Part shown: piece after piece, positions 59,486 through 64,000 of the stretch
Numbering within the stretch: the stretch's first letter is position 1
How the letters are laid out: the number at the start of each line of letters is the position of its first letter
Assembly (NCBI GenBank): GCA_050951505.1
Contig: JBMNJE010000013.1
Location: 1-64,000 of the forward strand
Direction of reading: 5' to 3'
Source of the DNA: DUOA01 sp012839095
GTDB lineage: Bacteria; Bacillota; Clostridia; Caldicoprobacterales; DTU083
DNA: 64,000 bases
Notes under the pieces: generated by a model
Database searches by the model: none
Told to the model about the DNA's origin: nothing
What the model saw: the letters and a program-made list of their open reading frames with translations, nothing else
Position numbers and translations under genes: made by a program

Positions 59486-61401
59486 AGTCTCATCTCCTTA
59501 CGCTTGTGCTTATACAGGGACTGCCCAAGCAAAGTGAAGGCAAGCAGGGCAAAAACAATCAGGCCGCCCAATTGGCCGATATTAAGACCCAGATCCGTGT
59601 TCACACCCCAGACTGCAAATACCGCCAGCAAAATTCCAATCAATCCTTCCCCTGCAATCAAACCGGATGAATATAGAATTCCTGAATCAATCTGACGCTT
59701 GACTGCATCATCCTCCTTGGATATTTTATACCTTCTGTCCAGGAAACCTCGAATCAGCCCGCCCGCCATTACAGTAACACTGAGGTGAAGAGGCAGATAA
59801 AGGCCGATTGCCACAGGCAGAACCGGAAGCCCGAGTAATTCAACTGCCAGACCTATGCCTGCTCCTATAAGCACTAAAGTCCAGGGCAGGTTTCCTCCCA
59901 TAACGCCTTCTATTACAAGCCGCATCAGTGTTGCCTGCGGGGCAGGCAGTTCACTGGAACCGAAGCCCCAGGCATTGTTCAGCAGAGTCATGACACCGCC
60001 GATGGCCAGTGCGGACACAACTGCACCAATCAGTTCTCCATACTGCTGAAGCCTGGGTGTTGCACCTACCAGGAAACCGGTCTTCAGGTCCTGGGACATA
60101 TCCCCCGCCAAAGCAGCTATGATGCATATAACCGCGCCTACGGACAAGGTGCCTATCATTCCGGCTCGGCCGTCGTTTCCTGTGGCTTTAAACAAAACAG
60201 CGGTTATGATGAGGGTTGCAATGGTCATTCCTGATACAGGATTGGATGAACTTCCGACCAAACCAACAATTCGGGAGGATACTGTGGCAAAGAAAAAACC
60301 AAAGACCGCAATAAGAACAGCACCGAATATCCCTACCGGAATGGCCGGCAGCATGGCTATTGCAAGAATAATTGCCAGGCTGCCTATGATCAGTATCCTG
60401 AAGGATATATCCTGATCGGTTCTTACAGCCTTTTCCCTGTCGTCTCGCTTTCCGGCATAGCTTCCTATGGCATCTCGAAAGGTGCGCACTATGAGGGGAA
60501 TGGCCTTGACTAAACTGAAAACACCGCCAAACGCCACTGCGCCTGCGCCAATGTAGCGGATATAATTGTCCCAGATGCCCCAATGATCCAGCTGACTTAT
60601 GGGGACATCGGCAGGATACAGAAGTACCTCTCCTCCGCTGCCTATGTAAAGTATGAGGGGTATGATGGCAAACCATCCAATTGCCGCACCTGACAGCATA
60701 TAAGCTGATATTTTGGGCCCTATTATATAACCGACTCCCAACAGTGCCGGAAGAATATCGGCACCAAGTGCAGCACCTTTGTATCCGGGAATGGTGGTCT
60801 CAATTGTGCTGGGAAACAGCCGAAATCCATCTGTAATAAATTTATAGGCAGCGCCCATTCCAACACCCATAAAAGTAGTCCTGGCCTTCTCTCCCCCCTC
60901 CTCGCCTGCCAGCAGCACTTCAGCACATGCAGTTCCCTCGGGGTAGGGCAGTGTCTCATGCTCATTGACGATTAAAGCCTTTCTGAGGGGAATCATGAAC
61001 AGAGCGCCCAGTATTCCGCCCATCAGTGATAATATGGCAATCGTTACAAGGCTGGGTGTTCCCAAATCCCATTCAGCCATCCAGATATATAAAGCCGGAA
61101 GAGTAAAAATGGCACCGGCTGCCAGGGATTCTCCTGAAGAACCGATAGTCTGAACTATATTGTTCTCCAGAATGGAGTCTCTTTTTAAAATACCTCTGAT
61201 TATGCCCATGGATATAACGGCTGCGGGTATGGAAGCACTGATGGTCATGCCCACCTTCAAGCCAAGATAGGCATTGGCACCGCCAAAAACCACTGCAAGC
61301 AAAACTCCTATAATCAGTGAAGTCCCGGTCAGTTCAGGCAGCACCTTGTCAGCCGGGATATATGGCTGGAATTTCTTATTGTTTGAGTTCGCACCGGACA
61401 T
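59482..61401 (-). CDS. OPT family oligopeptide transporter
   Basis: 639 residues, about 16 membrane segments. Motifs of the family are seen: ELTGTSLIIGVLLAVVFGGANAYLGLKVGMTISASIPAAVI region at the N-terminus, NNIVQTIGSSGESLAAGAIFTLPAL, LPYPEGTACAEVLLAGE and SSNPVSGMTIATLI. It would import oligopeptides or metal-chelate peptides with protons. Upstream of a PqqD-like gene that overlaps it by 4 bp. Bacterial OPT proteins are of moderate occurrence in anaerobes. Confidence 0.94.
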   Translation of the reverse strand: MSGANSNNKKFQPYIPADKVLPELTGTSLIIGVLLAVVFGGANAYLGLKVGMTISASIPAAVISMGIIRGILKRDSILENNIVQTIGSSGESLAAGAIFTLPALYIWMAEWDLGTPSLVTIAILSLMGGILGALFMIPLRKALIVNEHETLPYPEGTACAEVLLAGEEGGEKARTTFMGVGMGAAYKFITDGFRLFPSTIETTIPGYKGAALGADILPALLGVGYIIGPKISAYMLSGAAIGWFAIIPLILYIGSGGEVLLYPADVPISQLDHWGIWDNYIRYIGAGAVAFGGVFSLVKAIPLIVRTFRDAIGSYAGKRDDREKAVRTDQDISFRILIIGSLAIILAIAMLPAIPVGIFGAVLIAVFGFFFATVSSRIVGLVGSSSNPVSGMTIATLIITAVLFKATGNDGRAGMIGTLSVGAVICIIAALAGDMSQDLKTGFLVGATPRLQQYGELIGAVVSALAIGGVMTLLNNAWGFGSSELPAPQATLMRLVIEGVMGGNLPWTLVLIGAGIGLAVELLGLPVLPVAIGLYLPLHLSVTVMAGGLIRGFLDRRYKISKEDDAVKRQIDSGILYSSGLIAGEGLIGILLAVFAVWGVNTDLGLNIGQLGGLIVFALLAFTLLGQSLYKHKRKEMRL

Positions 61402-61465
61402 AATGATTCCTCATTTCCGCATATTATGTTTGTAGTTATCCTTGCCATATATCATTTTTTCTATT

Positions 61466-61513
61466 AAAAAAATCGGGACAAAAGTCGTCTGATACCGTCC
61501 TTTGTCCCGATTT
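61466..61513 (-). terminator. Terminator downstream of metG
   Basis: AAATCGGGACAAA (61470-61482) and TTTGTCCCGATTT (61501-61513) form a perfect 13-bp stem with an 18-nt loop; on the minus strand it is followed by a run of T (complement of 61466-61472). Confidence 0.85.
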
Positions 61514-61556
61514 ACAGAATTATTTAACTGTCCTTATGATGTCTTAATTCAACCCT

Positions 61557-61586
61557 TACAGCCATACTCTGTACAGCCATACTCTG
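61557..61586. repeat. 15-bp tandem duplication
   Basis: TACAGCCATACTCTG occurs twice in a row in the short spacer between metG and its terminator. Probably a neutral slippage event. Confidence 0.8.
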
Positions 61587-61624
61587 AAAATAGGCTGAAG
61601 GCCTTCTTATTTCTGCTTAACTGC

Positions 61625-63616
61625 TTATTTCAACTGACTCTCATGCTTCCTGAAGAAATCCGTCCTTGGCGGCAGAGTCTTGAGGCTGTGCTCATGGGGA
61701 TTGTCCATAAAGTCGTAGACCGTGTCAAAAATCCGGTTCCAATCCCAGAATTCCCTGCCGAATCCCAGGTAATCACAAACCATCTCTGTACCTTCAGGAG
61801 CAATTGGATGCATGAGTACAGTGGAAACGCGCAGCATATGAAAGGCATCCACAACAATCTGCGCCTGAAGTTCCGTATTACCAGTGTCCTTAACTTCCTT
61901 CATCCCGCTGGCCCAATATTTATTGGCATTCCGGATATAGGAGTCCATCAGATTCATTACATTATGGAACTCATATCGGTACATCAATGACTCATATTCC
62001 AAAATGGTCTCTTCAGACTGCCGAAGCACATCTTCACTTATCTGACCTGCCGGAATCTTTCCTTCATAATACTGCTGAGAGGTGTAGAAACAGGAACGGG
62101 CAAGCCTGTTCAGTACATTGGTAAGCAGGTTTCCTTCCTTAAGTGCCGGATCTCCGTCCCTTTCACCTGCAGCAGGATTGAGGGGTTTGGGCTGGAAGCT
62201 GACGCTTCGAATTCCCAGCCCCAGACCCAGAAAATGTGCCCGAAGCTGCTCAGCAGTATAGTAATCCAGCAGCTCCAATGCCATGGGAGGTTTTACCTTG
62301 CCGCTGCTGCTGGCCTTTTTATCCAGAAAAAGAACATGACTGTTGGCAATCAGGCTGGGCAGCTGGAGCTGGCCTTCCCCGGGCCTGATGGAGGGGTTCC
62401 TGCCCTGGAATGCCATGAACATGGCCATCTCAGCCAAGCCGTAGAAATAGATATTGTCCTCTCCTATGAACTGGTAAACTTGTGCATCGGGAGAACACCA
62501 CCATTTTTTCCAGGCATCCTCATCCTGGTTCTGCTGCTTAAGATAAACCCTGGTAAAGGAAATAGGCGCCCACAGGGATTCAGGCCATACCCAGAAGGTC
62601 AGATCCTTAACCCCTTCCTTTTCCGGTGCAGGCACGCCCCATTCCACATTTCCCGTCAGGCGGAAGGGAACCAGGGTTTTGCCTGTTCTGTATCTGATGT
62701 TGTTCTCGGTAAGCAGATTGCAGGCCTTTTCCCGATCCTGGAGATTATCAAATATCATCTCAAAAGAGCTTTTGCTTTCCTCCTGCTCAATGCGGAATTC
62801 CGGCAGCAGGCCCCTGAGGGATTCAACCTCCTCCTGATATTCCTTTTTGACATAGATGATGGGCGGCTTCAAAAACTCCTGCAGAATATTGGTCAGCATG
62901 GGACGGGTATTGGGAAGGGTTAGCAGATAATCAACCCATTCCTGGAGCAGACGCTGAAAGTCTTCCAGTCTGAAATACCAGTTGGTAACATCCCTGAGGA
63001 CCGGTTTTTTGCCCGACAGTCTGCTGCGCGGATTAATCAGGTCAGCAGGCATATATTGATGCCCCAGGGAGCATTCATCGGCATAGCCCTTGTCTGAACG
63101 GCAGCCCTCAATGGGACAATGCCCCTCTACCTGACGGCCGTTCAGAAAGACTTCCAGTTCCGGGTCATAGAACTGGGATGTGGTGCTCTTGCTGAGATAA
63201 CCATTCTCATACAGTATGTTAAAGACTTCTTCCGAAACCTGTCTGTGAACCTCTTTGGCCTCCCCCAATCCGGAGGCGGAGAAGAGGTTTAAGCTGATAA
63301 GGTACCTGTCCAATGCTTCCTTCTGCAGCTTATGGTTATATTCCACAAATTCCTCAATGGTCTTCTCCGTTCCCTCTTCTTCCACCAGCCTGCGGTAAGA
63401 CTCGGAAATAGGAGAACCATAGCAGTCGGTACCGGATATGAAAATAACATTCTCTTCCCCGATCCGATCCCGGAGGAACCTGGCAAAGGCATCGGCATGA
63501 ACAAAAACTCCGCCGATGTGACCAAAATGCAGTTCCTTGTTGCCGTAGGGCATTCCCCCCGTAATAACAGCCCGCTTGGGGAATTTGGGCCTGTTTTTTT
63601 CTCTGCCTTGGATCAT
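61625..63616 (-). CDS. metG: Methionyl-tRNA synthetase-like class I aminoacyl-tRNA ligase
   Basis: 663 residues. The HIGH-type motif is HFGHIGG (30-36), the zinc knuckle CPIEGC ... ECSLGH (167-186), and the KMSKS loop reads KASSSGKV (434-441). An insert of about 90 residues (250-340) precedes the tRNA-binding parts, and the anticodon domain is at about 480-600; no C-terminal dimerisation domain is seen. Length, knuckle spacing and KASSS are unlike the usual KMSKS MetRS, so it may be a paralogue of the normal enzyme rather than the only one. It charges tRNA-Met if active. AAGGAGAG lies before the ATG. No T-box signature in the leader. Confidence 0.85.
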   Translation of the reverse strand: MIQGREKNRPKFPKRAVITGGMPYGNKELHFGHIGGVFVHADAFARFLRDRIGEENVIFISGTDCYGSPISESYRRLVEEEGTEKTIEEFVEYNHKLQKEALDRYLISLNLFSASGLGEAKEVHRQVSEEVFNILYENGYLSKSTTSQFYDPELEVFLNGRQVEGHCPIEGCRSDKGYADECSLGHQYMPADLINPRSRLSGKKPVLRDVTNWYFRLEDFQRLLQEWVDYLLTLPNTRPMLTNILQEFLKPPIIYVKKEYQEEVESLRGLLPEFRIEQEESKSSFEMIFDNLQDREKACNLLTENNIRYRTGKTLVPFRLTGNVEWGVPAPEKEGVKDLTFWVWPESLWAPISFTRVYLKQQNQDEDAWKKWWCSPDAQVYQFIGEDNIYFYGLAEMAMFMAFQGRNPSIRPGEGQLQLPSLIANSHVLFLDKKASSSGKVKPPMALELLDYYTAEQLRAHFLGLGLGIRSVSFQPKPLNPAAGERDGDPALKEGNLLTNVLNRLARSCFYTSQQYYEGKIPAGQISEDVLRQSEETILEYESLMYRYEFHNVMNLMDSYIRNANKYWASGMKEVKDTGNTELQAQIVVDAFHMLRVSTVLMHPIAPEGTEMVCDYLGFGREFWDWNRIFDTVYDFMDNPHEHSLKTLPPRTDFFRKHESQLK

Positions 63617-63953
63617 TAAAATCTCTCCTTATATGAAACAATACCGGAATTCCAATGAATTCAGTCTTGTAACCTTTTTACTGATTCCCATATTAAGAAT
63701 TGCAGCTGTGAAAGCTCTCAGTCTCAACGTTTTCTGAGGCAGAGAGCTTAAGGGGTATGTTATCATAATTTGCTTGTTTTGTAAATAATATACCTTTGGA
63801 AAGGAGCCGGCAATTTGGCAAGAATGCTTAATTTTGCCATGTAATTCTGTTAAAAAATTTATTGACAATCTTATGATTATTAACACAAAATTCATAAAAA
63901 AATGGTATAATACTGATCAATGCATATGCATCAGTAGAATAGGAGTGGTTTTA
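63617..63953. promoter_or_regulatory. Divergent spacer upstream of metG with a leader stem-loop and a plus-strand promoter
   Basis: Minus strand: a nested stem-loop, AAGCTCTCAG (63712-63721) against CTGAGG/GAGAGCTT (63732-63749), about 100 nt before metG, without the T-box consensus. Plus strand: extended -10 TGGTATAAT (63903-63911) and a palindrome TGCATATGCA (63921-63930) before the next gene. No gene lies in this stretch. Confidence 0.45.
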
Positions 63954-64000
63954 ATGTTTGGTATAACCGAAGAAAAAATTGCCAGGTGGGGGGAAAAGGG
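63954..64000 (+). CDS. Start of an unidentified gene, cut by the window end
   Basis: ATG 63954 with AGGAG (63942-63946) 7 nt upstream and an extended -10 box 43 nt before it. Only 15 codons are visible (MFGITEEKIARWGEKG), too few to identify a family. Confidence 0.6.
   Translation, partial: MFGITEEKIARWGEK

Noticed and set aside
63617..63895. Possible T-box or SAM leader upstream of metG
   Set aside because: A nested stem-loop exists, but the T-box consensus and the SAM-I core are both absent.
21..64000. CRISPR arrays, prophage, integrases, rRNA and tRNA genes
   Set aside because: None seen on reading both strands; no regularly spaced repeats longer than 15 bp.

Overview
The window looks like chromosomal DNA from an anaerobic, fermentative Bacillota bacterium, most likely class Clostridia. 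The support is: Bacillota-type ribosome binding sites with frequent GTG and TTG starts, an adenosylcobalamin-dependent ribonucleotide reductase, a tyrosine phenol-lyase/tryptophanase family enzyme, a YtrA-type GntR/ABC module, TRAP transport, xylan and pentose genes, and a protein carrying cohesin-like and dockerin-like segments. Species cannot be read from the sequence. There are no rRNA or tRNA genes, no CRISPR array and no phage.

Layout. 1-3.5 kb: AraC regulator divergent from a sugar operon (NagB-like deaminase, a sugar-phosphate isomerase with a large in-frame deletion, a Gfo/Idh/MocA oxidoreductase). 3.5-4.5 kb: thioredoxin-fold protein and dCMP deaminase. 4.6-8.3 kb: self-regulated GntR/ABC module with an uncharacterised extracytoplasmic protein. 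8.4-12.7 kb: DUF454 protein, a URO-D-like gene cut off from its upstream DNA by a complete 1,892-bp insertion sequence with a 10-bp target duplication, then a fused scar of two broken genes. 13-16.3 kb: SPFH / zinc-ribbon / TPM operon. 16.4-23.1 kb: eukaryote-type hexokinase, amidohydrolase, proS, TraX-like protein and the beta-eliminating lyase. 23.3-24.3 kb: truncated transposase. 24.5-33.1 kb: a LacI-type regulon (URO-D-like protein, TRAP transporter, 2-hydroxyacid dehydrogenase, two divergent Gfo/Idh oxidoreductases) with two matching operators. 33.2-41 kb: a decaying xylose/xylan cluster (GH3 beta-xylosidase, xylB, a GarR-like reductase, a transketolase/short-chain dehydrogenase scar, a broken glucuronoyl-esterase-like protein with a cohesin/dockerin tail). 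41-46.2 kb: aldo-keto-like protein, processive glycosyltransferase and its two-component system. 46.5-48.6 kb: serpin, isomerase remnant, D-lyxose isomerase. 48.8-52.3 kb: heterodimeric ABC exporter. 52.5-53.4 kb: MntA-HepT toxin-antitoxin. 53.5-64 kb: housekeeping genes (nrdJ, mscL, DUF47/Pit phosphate uptake, OPT transporter plus PqqD-like protein, methionyl-tRNA synthetase) and the start of one more gene.

Two themes stand out. First, gene decay: at least six single-base frameshifts (about 12.5, 37.0, 36.8, 38.0, 39.5 and 47.7 kb), two deletion-fusion scars, one in-frame domain deletion and a truncated transposase, all in accessory or carbohydrate genes, while housekeeping genes are intact. 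Second, URO-D-like proteins occur twice next to Gfo/Idh/MocA oxidoreductases in sugar-type operons, which suggests an uncharacterised catabolic route. The complete insertion sequence carries what looks like two-layer protection against read-through transcription and a folded segment of about 125 nt after its transposase gene. These are the best candidates for something undescribed.
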